DNA of 64,000 bases from Paremcibacter congregatus. GTDB taxonomy: Bacteria > Pseudomonadota > Alphaproteobacteria > Sphingomonadales > Emcibacteraceae. The notes beneath the pieces are model-generated. The model was not told the DNA's origin. It was given only the letters and a program-made list of their open reading frames with translations, and did not search any database. Position numbers and translations under genes: made by a program. The DNA lies in assembly GCF_006385135.1 (NCBI RefSeq), contig NZ_CP041025.1:461001-525000 (forward strand), read 5' to 3'. Of the stretch, positions 35,588 to 43,958 are shown in pieces; within the stretch, counting starts at the first letter, position 1; each line of letters starts with the position of its first letter.

Positions 35588-37963
35588 TTACTGCACGATA
35601 ATTTCGTCAATGAAGATCGATACCGGCACCATCTTTTCATATTGCGCACTGAGGACTTTGTCGTTCTTGGTGGCGATGATCTTGATATAGCGGGCCTTCT
35701 GCGCCGGGAAGGGCAGAGAGACGGTCGGGCCGCTGGCGCGGATTTTGGCCTCATTCAGCTGGGCCACAGTCCGCCAGGTCTTGTTGTCCGCTGACGTCAT
35801 GACGCTGATCGACTTGGGTGGATGCAGGCGGCGATATTGCCCGGCCTCAACGCCGAGCCGCACTTCCGACACCGCGGTCATTTTTTCCAGATCAATCACG
35901 GCTTCCAGATCCGTGTCATACCACTGGCTCCATTCGGCGAGCTGGAAAATCCGGTCCGTTGCCCGCAACCCGTCAATCAGGGTTGCCTGGGGGTGCGCAT
36001 TCTCCCCGACAATTGGCGCGGAGGCAAAGGTGATTTTCCGGCCCATGGCCTTATGAGGCTCGAAGCTCTGGCGATAGTCGCCGTAAAGCGCGCCGGTGGT
36101 GATATTCTGCCCGACCGCCCGTACAGTGACTTTCTGATCCAGGGTCAGGGGCCCGGTATAGAGCGGTGACCGGGCGGTGGGTTTGCTGCCATCCAGGGTA
36201 TAGCGGATCGCATGATCATGGCCTTCCACCTTCAGGGTCAGGGACAGCGTCCGTCCCGTAACCACCGGTTCGCCATAGACTTTATAGGTCGCGTGCGAGG
36301 CGTTGATCCCCATCAGGTCGAGCCGCTGGAAATAACGATCAAGACGGGTCAGATAATCCGGCCAGGATTGCTGATCCTTCGGCGTCCAGGTGATTTCCGA
36401 CAGGGCCGACAGACGCGGGAACAGGGCATATTCCACCCGGCGCGGGCTGCGCAGATATTCGGTCCAGATATGGCCTTGCGCACCGAGGATATGCTTCTGC
36501 TGCTCCGGGGTGAGTTCCGCCGGCATGGGATCATAATGATAGACCTCATGCAGGGGCGTGATCGAATGGATCGATTGCGGCTCATCGAGATTGAGCGATT
36601 CATACTGATCGAAATAGATATGGCGGCTCGGGGCCATGATCACGTCATGCCCGGCCTGGGCCGCCTCGATCCCGGCTTGCGTGCCGGTCCAGGAATAGAT
36701 GATGGCGCTCGGGTTGATGCCGCCGTCGAGGATCTCGTTCCAGCCGGCCATCTGCTTGCCGTGTTTCTGCACCAGCTTCTCGACCCGTTTGATGAAATAG
36801 CTTTGCAGGCCGTGATAATCCTCCAGATTTTCCCGTTTTATGATTTCTGTACAGGGGGCGCAATCCTGCCATTGGTCGAACAGGATTTCATCGCCGCCGA
36901 TATGCAGGACCGGGCCGGGGAACAGCTCGACCATCTCGGCAAAGATATTATCGAGGAAGGCGAAGGCTTCTTCTGTCGGACAGACATTATCAAGGAAAAC
37001 CCCGAAGCGTGTCTTGACCTTGAAGTCCTTGGCGACGCAGCCGATTTCGGGGTAAGCGGCGAGCATGGCGCTGGCGTGACCGGGGATATCAATTTCCGGC
37101 ACAATGGTGATTTCGCGGGCGGCGGCATAGGCGACCACCTCGCGAATTTGATCTTGGGTGTAATAACCCGTGACCGGTGCGCCGTCATAGTGGGGATCAC
37201 GGTTTATGGTATGGCCGATCACGGTTTCCGGCCGGGTGGCGCCAATTTCGGTCAGCTTTGGGTATTTCTTGATCTCCATGCGCCAGCCCTGATTATCGGT
37301 CAGATGCCAGTGAAAGCGGTTCATTTTATGCAACGCGATAAAATCGATATAGCGCTTGATAAAGGCCACATCAAAGAAGCTGCGGCTGACATCAAGATGT
37401 AGGCCACGGTAAGCATAGAGCGGCGCATCGTCAATCTCGACCGCCGGGATGGTCCAGGGAGTATGATTGATCACCGCCGGGCTGTCAATTTCCACCGGCA
37501 GCAGCTGGCGCAGGCTCTGCAACCCGTAAAACAGCCCCGCCGTGCCTGACGCGGTGATGCTCACCTGTGTGGGGGAAACGCTGAGCTGATAGGCCTCCGG
37601 ATTATCGCCGCCTTTTGTCAGGCTGAGCCGGATCGCCGGGCCCGCGGGGGCCTCGGTCGTGACCGGCAGGATATAGCCGGTGGCGGGTGTGATCAGGTCG
37701 CGGAACAGGGTCGCGGCGGGGCGGATTTTTTCATCACTGATCACCAGAGCCGTGTCGCGGGTGAGGGTGAACTGCCCCTCTTTCGGGGTCAGGCTCACGG
37801 GGCGCGGGATAATGCCGTAGGCCGGGGCGAGCGCCGTCGCGGCGGTCTTCTCCGGCGCGGAATTCGCGGTGGCGTGACCGAGGCCGAGCAGACTTACGGC
37901 GAGCACCGTCAGCAGGCTTTTGAAGGTAAGCCCGGAGGCAGAGGACGGATATCTGGCGCGCAT
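35588..37963 (-). CDS. Beta-N-acetylhexosaminidase, GH20 (chitobiase-like), exported
   Basis: About 791 residues. A signal peptide (LLTVLAVSLLGLGHATA) is followed by a GH20b N-terminal domain, the GH20 barrel (YRGLHLDVSRSFFDV, about 185; catalytic HIGGDE, about 345; WHLTDNQGWRME earlier) and a C-terminal chitobiase and discoidin-like part (YTLDGSKPT and KSISVMTSADNKTW). It removes terminal GlcNAc from chitooligosaccharides in the periplasm or outside the cell. AAGGG nine bases before the ATG at 37963 favours that start over a TTG at 37990. Its promoter carries an operator of the nag type. Confidence 0.92.
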   Translation of the reverse strand: MRARYPSSASGLTFKSLLTVLAVSLLGLGHATANSAPEKTAATALAPAYGIIPRPVSLTPKEGQFTLTRDTALVISDEKIRPAATLFRDLITPATGYILPVTTEAPAGPAIRLSLTKGGDNPEAYQLSVSPTQVSITASGTAGLFYGLQSLRQLLPVEIDSPAVINHTPWTIPAVEIDDAPLYAYRGLHLDVSRSFFDVAFIKRYIDFIALHKMNRFHWHLTDNQGWRMEIKKYPKLTEIGATRPETVIGHTINRDPHYDGAPVTGYYTQDQIREVVAYAAAREITIVPEIDIPGHASAMLAAYPEIGCVAKDFKVKTRFGVFLDNVCPTEEAFAFLDNIFAEMVELFPGPVLHIGGDEILFDQWQDCAPCTEIIKRENLEDYHGLQSYFIKRVEKLVQKHGKQMAGWNEILDGGINPSAIIYSWTGTQAGIEAAQAGHDVIMAPSRHIYFDQYESLNLDEPQSIHSITPLHEVYHYDPMPAELTPEQQKHILGAQGHIWTEYLRSPRRVEYALFPRLSALSEITWTPKDQQSWPDYLTRLDRYFQRLDLMGINASHATYKVYGEPVVTGRTLSLTLKVEGHDHAIRYTLDGSKPTARSPLYTGPLTLDQKVTVRAVGQNITTGALYGDYRQSFEPHKAMGRKITFASAPIVGENAHPQATLIDGLRATDRIFQLAEWSQWYDTDLEAVIDLEKMTAVSEVRLGVEAGQYRRLHPPKSISVMTSADNKTWRTVAQLNEAKIRASGPTVSLPFPAQKARYIKIIATKNDKVLSAQYEKMVPVSIFIDEIIVQ

Positions 37964-38089
37964 ATGAATATTCCCTTGATATTTTGACAATAGAGCCGTG
38001 TTTTTTCAGTGTGGTTTGTTTTTGAGTGCGGCTTGGGCCTCGTGATAAGGCTCCGCGCCCCACCGGTCCTGTGCCGACCTCTTTTATAT

Positions 38090-38126
38090 CTTATAGCGGC
38101 TTTTTATCAAATTGACAACGCTGTCA
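38090..38126 (-). promoter_or_regulatory. TGACAACGCTGTCA operator on the hexosaminidase promoter
   Basis: The palindrome (38113-38126) has one base changed (AACG). On the minus strand TTGTCA (38118-38113) stands 17 bases from TATAAG (38095-38090), about 130 bp before the gene. Here the -35 uses the downstream half-site, unlike the other copies. The remaining gap to 38289 shows nothing further. Confidence 0.75.
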
Positions 38127-38289
38127 ATAATATTATTCAATCTACTTAGCAGGCTGTTTCGCATTTATAGTTGAGGACAGGAGAGGAGTTTTAGAACGGT
38201 TTTAAACATTCAATATTGATCCAGGTCCAATTCCTGTGAAAGGGCGGTTAATTCCACGTGGGCGTCTTGTCTACTAACACATATATAAG

Positions 38290-39051
38290 TTATTCATATT
38301 TATTACATGAGATAGTATAGTTTGCCTCGGTGTTTCTTGTTATGACGAATCCACTTATGCATGACAGCGTTGGGGGAGCGCCATTTTTCATATGAAACAT
38401 AGATATATTTTCCATGCTTTCGCCTATATCAAGATTTAGTTTCTGACAAGTGGCCTTAAGTCCATTTTCAAACGCACACTTATTTTTCTTAGGTATTTCT
38501 ATTGGTAATATTTTTGAGTATTGAAAGCAAACCGATATGAAGCCGTCGACAATTCCGAAACATATCAATGGCATGATTCTTTTACTAGCTAGGGCCTGTA
38601 GGAAGGCGGTGTCCTTCATCTGAGCTTTATGGAATAATAATTTAAGTGTAACTGTGTCCTTGTCACCCAAACACTTTACGTCAGGCTCAAGTTGAAAAAG
38701 CTTTTTTCCAGTTTTTGTTTTAGGAGGGGCATTGTTGTGTAAAATGTTGAGAGGGAAGTGAATATCTAAAATCTGTTTAATTTCATGATCTTTCACTTTT
38801 CCTCTGTTCCACTTTGCCACACAGCGATCAGTTTGTGGAGCATTTCCCATTTCTTTAAGCTCTTCATAATTGTGAGCTGTGAAGGCTAATCTGCAAATGC
38901 CTGATTTGTGGATACTGAATTTTATATACTCAAGTAAGTTACTAGCGCCCAAATATATGTCGTCTTTCCCTGGTGATTGCCATATTCGCCAAATTTCTGA
39001 ATAGTGATTTTTCCAAGGTCCTATTGTAAATCTAAAAGGGTCGACTTTCAT
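38290..39051 (-). CDS. Uncharacterised protein, second gene of an unknown pair
   Basis: A 253-residue soluble protein; not recognised. No signal peptide or membrane segment is seen. It begins VDPFRFTIGPWKNHYSEIWRI and soon reads DIYLGASNLLEYIKFSIHKS, a pattern met in hypothetical proteins of genomic islands. GGAG six bases before the ATG supports the start. It follows the 345-residue membrane protein gene after 38 bp on the same strand, so the two are probably one transcript. Codon use is AT-rich relative to the flanking metabolic genes, which suggests horizontal acquisition. Confidence 0.7.
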   Translation of the reverse strand: MKVDPFRFTIGPWKNHYSEIWRIWQSPGKDDIYLGASNLLEYIKFSIHKSGICRLAFTAHNYEELKEMGNAPQTDRCVAKWNRGKVKDHEIKQILDIHFPLNILHNNAPPKTKTGKKLFQLEPDVKCLGDKDTVTLKLLFHKAQMKDTAFLQALASKRIMPLICFGIVDGFISVCFQYSKILPIEIPKKNKCAFENGLKATCQKLNLDIGESMENISMFHMKNGAPPTLSCISGFVITRNTEANYTISCNKYE

Positions 39052-39089
39052 GCTTTACTCCATAGAAACTACAGATTATTTTATCATAG

Positions 39090-40127
39090 TTACGTAGAAG
39101 TACTTGTGGCAGATTGTATAGCTGGTTTGGAAAAAATTTCCACAAATGACTTCCCACTTGTTGATGACTCAGAACTAGCAGCATATCCAGTAGATTGGGG
39201 GTTGAATATACAGCTTGCTGCTTGGATTAATACGGCCTCTTTTGCCCCGCTGTCACCTGAGGCGTCAACTAAAGCTTTGTACGTCATTAGTGCGTTCTGT
39301 CTATGTTTGTTTACAACGGCATTATGTCTGTGATTTAGATAGTTTTTTGCAGACAAGGTAAGTAGATATACGAGTATTGAGAAGATGAGGATTTTACTCA
39401 CAATTAGTTGAACTGCATCAAATGTATTATGAGGGGTGATAAAATCCCACTTATGAATAAAAACAGATGCAATAGCATATACTCCTATGATCCCAGATAG
39501 CCATTTTGTTCTTGTTTCCCATGTTAACGCAGACATATTGTGTCCTTCAGACTCTTCCTTGAAGTACTTAGCTTGCTGGGTAATCCCTTGTTCTGCGGCC
39601 GTATTTCGGATGTCTTGTAAAATGCTTTCAGCTTCGCTCTTATGTTGGATTAACTGCTCTTGAATTTTAGCCGAATTATCTTGAATTTTCTGAAAAGCGG
39701 CTCGCGATTCCGTATCTAATCTTTGGAAATCCGCAGAGCGGTGAAGAGAATAGGATATAAATGGATGAAGAATAATAAAAGTTTTATCGTAAGCTTCTTC
39801 TATAGCACCGATCCAACTTTTCCGCATCTCCTGAGTCAAATCATTTGCTTCTAGGTCAAAGTCAATAATTTGGCTGAATTTTTGATAATCTGAATCACAT
39901 TGCTGTTTTATTGAGTTTAGATTCTGGGTAGGAAAATCCTGCAAAGCAGTGGTAGTTAGTCTATTATACAGCTCAATTAAGCGCTTTGCTGGTGGCACCG
40001 CATTCGCAAAATTTAATAAGTTTCCAAGGTCGCTTTCTCTAGGCAGTAAGTTACAGTCGAAATTTTGCATTCTTTCTAAACTGGTAGTGACTTCCTCAAA
40101 GAGGGTAATCTTTTTTTCGTCAGTCAT
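39090..40127 (-). CDS. Uncharacterised two-helix membrane protein with coiled coil
   Basis: A 345-residue protein of unknown family. Residues 1-200 are soluble and mostly helical, with a probable coiled coil at about 135-185; two membrane helices follow (about 209-225, LSGIIGVYAIASVFI, and 241-260, LIVSKILIFSILVYLLTLSA). The C-terminal cytoplasmic tail starts KNYLNHRHNAVVNKHRQN and ends Ser/Thr-rich. GGGAG lies close upstream of the ATG. A sensor or membrane effector, for example in phage defence, is conceivable from layout and island context, but nothing in the sequence proves it. Confidence 0.7.
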   Translation of the reverse strand: MTDEKKITLFEEVTTSLERMQNFDCNLLPRESDLGNLLNFANAVPPAKRLIELYNRLTTTALQDFPTQNLNSIKQQCDSDYQKFSQIIDFDLEANDLTQEMRKSWIGAIEEAYDKTFIILHPFISYSLHRSADFQRLDTESRAAFQKIQDNSAKIQEQLIQHKSEAESILQDIRNTAAEQGITQQAKYFKEESEGHNMSALTWETRTKWLSGIIGVYAIASVFIHKWDFITPHNTFDAVQLIVSKILIFSILVYLLTLSAKNYLNHRHNAVVNKHRQNALMTYKALVDASGDSGAKEAVLIQAASCIFNPQSTGYAASSESSTSGKSFVEIFSKPAIQSATSTST

Positions 40128-40361
40128 TTTTTTCTCCCTTACTTAATTATTACCTTGGTATATCAGTGTTGCAGATTTAGCTCCGTATTTTTATGAGAGG
40201 CTTATCAATCAAAGGTAACATAAATGGATTCCATAACAAGTTATAATAGTCGTTCGCATGAATTAATATGGTTTAGGATAGTTATGTCATGATAAATATT
40301 ATCTGGCCTTTTTATAATTGAATTTTTTGCTAGGAGTAATCTTTTTGGCGCGTATTTCCCC
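40128..40361. other. AT-rich gap before the Ash-like RNA locus
   Basis: About 230 bp, AT-rich, with no reading frame of note. It must hold the promoter of the minus-strand gene pair. No attachment-site repeat or tRNA fragment could be identified here by eye. Confidence 0.35.
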
Positions 40362-40391
40362 TTGACATACTCAACCATACTTATATATAAT
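40362..40391 (+). promoter_or_regulatory. Consensus sigma-70 promoter
   Basis: TTGACA (40362-40367) and TATAAT (40386-40391) both match consensus exactly, 18 bases apart. The start point would be near 40398, at the first base of a hairpin-rich RNA. This is the best promoter match seen in the window. Confidence 0.85.
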
Positions 40392-40397
40392 TCGACC

Positions 40398-40487
40398 TGC
40401 ACCGGGGGAATCCGGTGTCGGGATTTGCACCTCGCTACACCAACAGGCGTCCGAAACATGCGCCAGTCTTGACGCATGTTTTTTTTG
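40398..40487 (+). ncRNA. Short hairpin RNA, P4/Ash-locus-like (candidate)
   Basis: From the consensus promoter a transcript of about 90 bases would fold first as CACCGG/CCGGTG (40400-40417, 6-base loop) and then as the terminator hairpin. The same DNA on the plus strand is an open frame from 40366 to 40725 with codons reading PAPGESGVGICTSLHQQ, HILMAGDVQAPLWVAVACG and LRPQEIIMTEKQ. This layout resembles the ash/immunity leader of P4-like satellites, where a short RNA ends transcription of the region. The resemblance is from memory; no search was possible. Other structured sites follow, CACCC/GGGTG near 40528 and CCAGA/TCTGG near 40580. Confidence 0.5.
40454..40486 (+). terminator. Intrinsic terminator of the short RNA
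   Basis: AAACATGCG (40454-40462) pairs with CGCATGTTT (40473-40481) around a 10-base loop, with eight T at 40479-40486. It lies about 55 bases after the predicted start point. Confidence 0.88.
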
Positions 40488-40500
40488 CGACCATATTCTT

Positions 40501-40725
40501 ATGGCCGGGGACGTGCAGGCACCCTTATGGGTGGCCGTTGCCTGTGGTGCGGTAGTGCAAACCTGTCGTTCCCGGTCACCAGAATTTGCACTCTGGCCCG
40601 GGGTTAACCTAAGACCACAGGAAATAATCATGACTGAAAAACAAGCGTATTGTTGTCACCCCCCTTTTCCATCCAGTTGTTCGCGTCCCATAACGGTCCT
40701 GATTGAGTTCGCGGATCGGGCGTAA
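40501..40725 (+). CDS. Ash-like small ORF (doubtful coding)
   Basis: 74 codons starting MAGDVQAPLWVAVACGA and ending in EFADRA, in frame with the longer open stretch from 40366. Pattern and position (downstream of a structured leader, with an internal ATG at 40630 in LRPQEIIMTEKQ) recall the Ash/Icd-like proteins of P4-type satellites. No ribosome site is obvious before the first ATG, and strong RNA structure overlaps it, so it may be non-coding or translated only from the internal start. Confidence 0.35.
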   Translation: MAGDVQAPLWVAVACGAVVQTCRSRSPEFALWPGVNLRPQEIIMTEKQAYCCHPPFPSSCSRPITVLIEFADRA

Positions 40726-40807
40726 GGGCGACCTCACTGCATTTGACAAGCGGTGGGTGCGCCTGCCGCTTGCCTTTTTCTGCACGGGATTAAAAAAGGG
40801 GGACACC

Positions 40808-41050
40808 ATGCCAGACCGCGACAATATTCGCGCCGAGCTGCGCCGCATCGACCGGCATGTGGGCGCGCGGCTCCGCCGGATACGTCAACGCCGGGGCATC
40901 AGCCAGAAAGCTCTCGGGGCAGAGCTCGGGGTGACGTTCCAACAGATTCAGAAATATGAGAGCGCCCGCAATCGCATCTCCGCCGGTCGCCTGCTGCGGC
41001 TCACCAAAATCTGCCACGCGCCGCTGCATTATTTCTTTCACGGGCTGTGA
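40808..41050 (+). CDS. Small XRE-family DNA-binding protein
   Basis: An 80-residue single-domain regulator. The helix-turn-helix is clear: VGARLRRIRQRRGISQKALG, then LGVTFQQIQKYESARNRISA, the usual alphaproteobacterial Cro/CI-like pattern. The frame is open further upstream, but AGGGGG lies about 7 bases before the ATG at 40808. It lies downstream of the Ash-like RNA locus on the same strand and directly before the nonulosonate operon, so it may control the island, either the RNA promoter at 40362 or the gene pair at 38.3-40.1 kb. Confidence 0.85.
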   Translation: MPDRDNIRAELRRIDRHVGARLRRIRQRRGISQKALGAELGVTFQQIQKYESARNRISAGRLLRLTKICHAPLHYFFHGL

Positions 41051-41138
41051 GGAAGGATAAAGTTCTCTTTTTATTAGCGAGAAAATAGAGTAAGCTCTTG
41101 AGATTCAAGGAAGAGACTATCAAAAGAAGTACAGAATA

Positions 41139-42170
41139 ATGAAAATCGGTAATCGTGAAATCGGCTTGAATCACCCGCCCTTGGTCATCGTTGAAATAGG
41201 GATCAACCATGAAGGGTCGTTGGACACGGCATATGAGCTCGTGGATGCCGCCTGGAAAGCCGGTGCGGAAATGATCAAGCACCAAACCCATGTGGTGGAA
41301 GACGAGATGAGCCAGGCCGCCAGAAAAGTCATCCCCGGAAATACCGACGTATCCATCTACGAAGTGATGGAACGATGCGCCCTGAACGAAGCCGATGAAA
41401 CCCGGCTGAAAAATTATGTTGAATCAAAAGGCATGATTTTTATCAGCACCCCCTTTTCCCGGGCCGCGGCCGATCGCCTGAACCGCATGGGGGTGGCGGC
41501 CTATAAAATCGGGTCGGGAGAATGCAATAATACCCCGCTGATTGAACATATTGCCGGTTTCGGCAAGCCGATGATCGTCAGTACGGGCATGAATGATATT
41601 GCGTCCGTGCGGAAAACAGTTAAGATATTAGAAAAGCACAATGTAGAGTATGCCTTGTTGCATACCACCAATCTTTACCCGACGCCGTCCCATCTTGTAC
41701 GGCTGGGCGCCATGCAGGAACTGCAAAAAGAATTTCCGAATGCAGAGATTGGCCTGTCGGATCATACAACGGGGAATTATGCCTGTTTCGGGGCGGTTGC
41801 GCTCGGGGCGACCATACTGGAAAGACATTTTACGGACCGCATGGACCGGCCCGGCCCCGACATTGTAAATTCCATGGACCCGGTGTCGTTGAAAGAACTT
41901 CTGGTCGGCAGCGCTGATCTTGCCAAAATGCGCGGCGGCAGGAAAGAAGCGGCAAAAGAAGAACAGGTGACGATGGATTTTGCCTTTGCCACGGTCGTGA
42001 CGATCAAACCGGTGCGCAAGGGGGACAGGTTTACCAAAGAGAATATTTGGGTCAAAAGACCGGGAACAGGAGACATCGCGGCAGAATTCTATGACGGCGT
42101 GCTTGGCAAGACAGCCACCGTAGATATTGCGACGGACAAACATTTGCTTGCCTCAGATATTGGAGAGTAG
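41139..42170 (+). CDS. Nonulosonic acid synthase (NeuB/LegI family)
   Basis: A 343-residue sialic-acid-synthase-family enzyme condensing phosphoenolpyruvate with a six-carbon amino sugar. The TIM barrel begins [20 protein letters not shown], has MIKHQTH (about 46), FISTPFS (about 105), [15 protein letters not shown] (about 125) and LSDHTTG (about 207); a C-terminal SAF domain is marked by [16 protein letters not shown]. It is the first of seven genes with overlaps or minimal gaps. The amidotransferase set downstream favours a legionaminic- or pseudaminic-type product over plain sialic acid, but the paralogue cannot be fixed by eye. Confidence 0.88.
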   Translation: MKIGNREIGLNHPPLVIVEIGINHEGSLDTAYELVDAAWKAGAEMIKHQTHVVEDEMSQAARKVIPGNTDVSIYEVMERCALNEADETRLKNYVESKGMIFISTPFSRAAADRLNRMGVAAYKIGSGECNNTPLIEHIAGFGKPMIVSTGMNDIASVRKTVKILEKHNVEYALLHTTNLYPTPSHLVRLGAMQELQKEFPNAEIGLSDHTTGNYACFGAVALGATILERHFTDRMDRPGPDIVNSMDPVSLKELLVGSADLAKMRGGRKEAAKEEQVTMDFAFATVVTIKPVRKGDRFTKENIWVKRPGTGDIAAEFYDGVLGKTATVDIATDKHLLASDIGE

Positions 42171-42171
42171 G

Positions 42172-42825
42172 GTGCTGTACGACATTAACAGGAATTTTGA
42201 GTATGAGAATGGCTTCTATGCCACGGCGGAACCGAGACGGTTAAGCAAGTTTATCAGCCATCTGGAGTTTTTTAAACAGACGGCCCATCTGAGAGGTGAA
42301 ATCCTTGAACTGGGCGTGTTTAAAGGGAATTCCCTGTTCCGGTGGCTCAAATTCAGGGACCTACTCGAAAATACCTATAGCCGCAAGGTTATCGCTTTTG
42401 ACATCTTCGGCGCGTTTCCCGAAACCGAATTCGAAGAGGACAAGAAGGAACGCGATCTGTTCATCGCGGAGACAGACGGCGGGGTAGGTATTTCATACGA
42501 AGAACTGACGGCGCTTTTGCAGGCCCAGAATCTGGACAAGAACACTGAGATCATCAAAGGCGATATTCTCAAAACCCTGCCGGCGTATCTGAAAGAAAAC
42601 CCTCAACTGAAATTATCCGTTCTGCATATTGATGTGGATCTGTATGAGGCGACCCAGGCGTCTCTGGATCTGCTTTATGACCGGGTGGTGAAGGGGGGCG
42701 TCATTATCTTTGATGATTATGGCGATTTCGCCGGGGCGAACAAGGCCATTGATGATTTCTTCGACGGGGGCGTGGAAATCAAGAAGCTGCCCTATGCCAA
42801 CGCCGTGGCGTATGTTGTCAAATGA
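42172..42825 (+). CDS. Class I SAM methyltransferase, TylF/MycF-like
   Basis: About 217 residues. The SAM-binding segment EILELGVFKGNSLFRWL is near residue 40 and the family block LHIDVDLYEATQASLDLLY is followed by GGVIIFDDYGDF, the metal- and substrate-binding region of TylF-like O-methyltransferases. A GTG at 42172 with GGAG about 7 bases upstream is the best start; the frame is open back into the synthase gene. In this operon it could methylate an oxygen of the nonulosonate or the nitrogen of an acetamidino group. It overlaps the next gene by four bases. Confidence 0.8.
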   Translation: MLYDINRNFEYENGFYATAEPRRLSKFISHLEFFKQTAHLRGEILELGVFKGNSLFRWLKFRDLLENTYSRKVIAFDIFGAFPETEFEEDKKERDLFIAETDGGVGISYEELTALLQAQNLDKNTEIIKGDILKTLPAYLKENPQLKLSVLHIDVDLYEATQASLDLLYDRVVKGGVIIFDDYGDFAGANKAIDDFFDGGVEIKKLPYANAVAYVVK

Positions 42826-43958
42826 AGAAGATTGTTTTTCTCACAGGCACCCGGGCAGATTTTGGTAAATTAAAATCACTGATTAAGATTTCCCAGAATT
42901 CAGAAGCCTATGAAACGCATATATTCGCGACCGGCATGCATATGAATTCGAAGTATGGCAAGACCGTGGATGAGATATACAAGGCCGGGTTCAAGAATAT
43001 CTACCAGTATATCAATCATGATACGGTTGCCCATATGGACCGGACCCTGGCAAAGACCATTGACGGGTTCTCGCTTTATATAAACGAGATTAAGCCGGAT
43101 CTGATCATCATTCACGGTGACCGGGTAGAGGCATTGGCCGGGGCGATCGTCGGCAGCCTCAATAATATCCTTGTCGCCCATATCGAAGGCGGCGAGATTT
43201 CCGGCACCATTGATGAACTGATCCGCCACGCGGTGAGTAAAATGTCCCATATTCATTTTGTCACCAATGACGAGGCCAAGGGGCGGTTGGTTCAGCTGGG
43301 GGAAAGAAGCGACGCGATTTTCGTGATCGGCTCGCCTGATCTGGACCTGATGAATCCGAAGAAACTGCCGGCGCTGGATTTTGTCAAAAACTATTATGAA
43401 ATCGGGTATGATGACTATGCCATCGCCCTGTTTCATCCTGTGACCACCGAGTATGATAAAATTGCGCTCTATGCCAAACAATTTGTCGATGCCCTGGTTA
43501 AAAGCGACAGGAATTATATTCTCATCTACCCCAACAACGATCTGGGTAGTGCGGAAATACTGAATGAATACAAGGCATTGAAGGGGAATGATAAAATCAG
43601 GATATATCCTTCTATCCGGTTTGAGTATTTTCTCACGTTGCTGATGAATGCGGAATATATCATTGGCAATTCCAGTGTCGGCATCCGGGAAGCACCCTAT
43701 TATCGTGTTCCGACAATTGATATTGGCACCCGGCAAAACAACCGGGCCAAATTGCGTTCGGTGCTTCATGCCGAGCATGACGTTCAGAGTATCCTGGACG
43801 TGATTGCATCTCTGGATAGCTTCACCCTGGAGGATACCCATTTGGTGGATCATGATTTTGGCGAGGGGAAGAGTGATATTTTGTTTATGAAATTGCTGGA
43901 GTCGAAGGAGATGTGGGCGATTGACCGGCAAAAACAATTCCAAGAACTGACATCATGA
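42822..43958 (+). CDS. Hydrolysing UDP-amino-sugar 2-epimerase (NeuC/LegG family)
   Basis: A 378-residue enzyme releasing UDP and epimerising C2 of a UDP-GlcNAc-type sugar. The start KKIVFLTGTRADFGKLKSL, IIIHGDRVEALAGAIVGS (about 88), AHIEGGEISGTIDELIRH (about 113) and IGNSSVGIREAPYYRVPTI (about 285) are classic. It could make ManNAc (NeuC) or the 6-deoxy diacetamido sugar used for legionaminic acid (LegG). Coupled by 4-base overlaps to both neighbours. Confidence 0.9.
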   Translation: MKKIVFLTGTRADFGKLKSLIKISQNSEAYETHIFATGMHMNSKYGKTVDEIYKAGFKNIYQYINHDTVAHMDRTLAKTIDGFSLYINEIKPDLIIIHGDRVEALAGAIVGSLNNILVAHIEGGEISGTIDELIRHAVSKMSHIHFVTNDEAKGRLVQLGERSDAIFVIGSPDLDLMNPKKLPALDFVKNYYEIGYDDYAIALFHPVTTEYDKIALYAKQFVDALVKSDRNYILIYPNNDLGSAEILNEYKALKGNDKIRIYPSIRFEYFLTLLMNAEYIIGNSSVGIREAPYYRVPTIDIGTRQNNRAKLRSVLHAEHDVQSILDVIASLDSFTLEDTHLVDHDFGEGKSDILFMKLLESKEMWAIDRQKQFQELTS

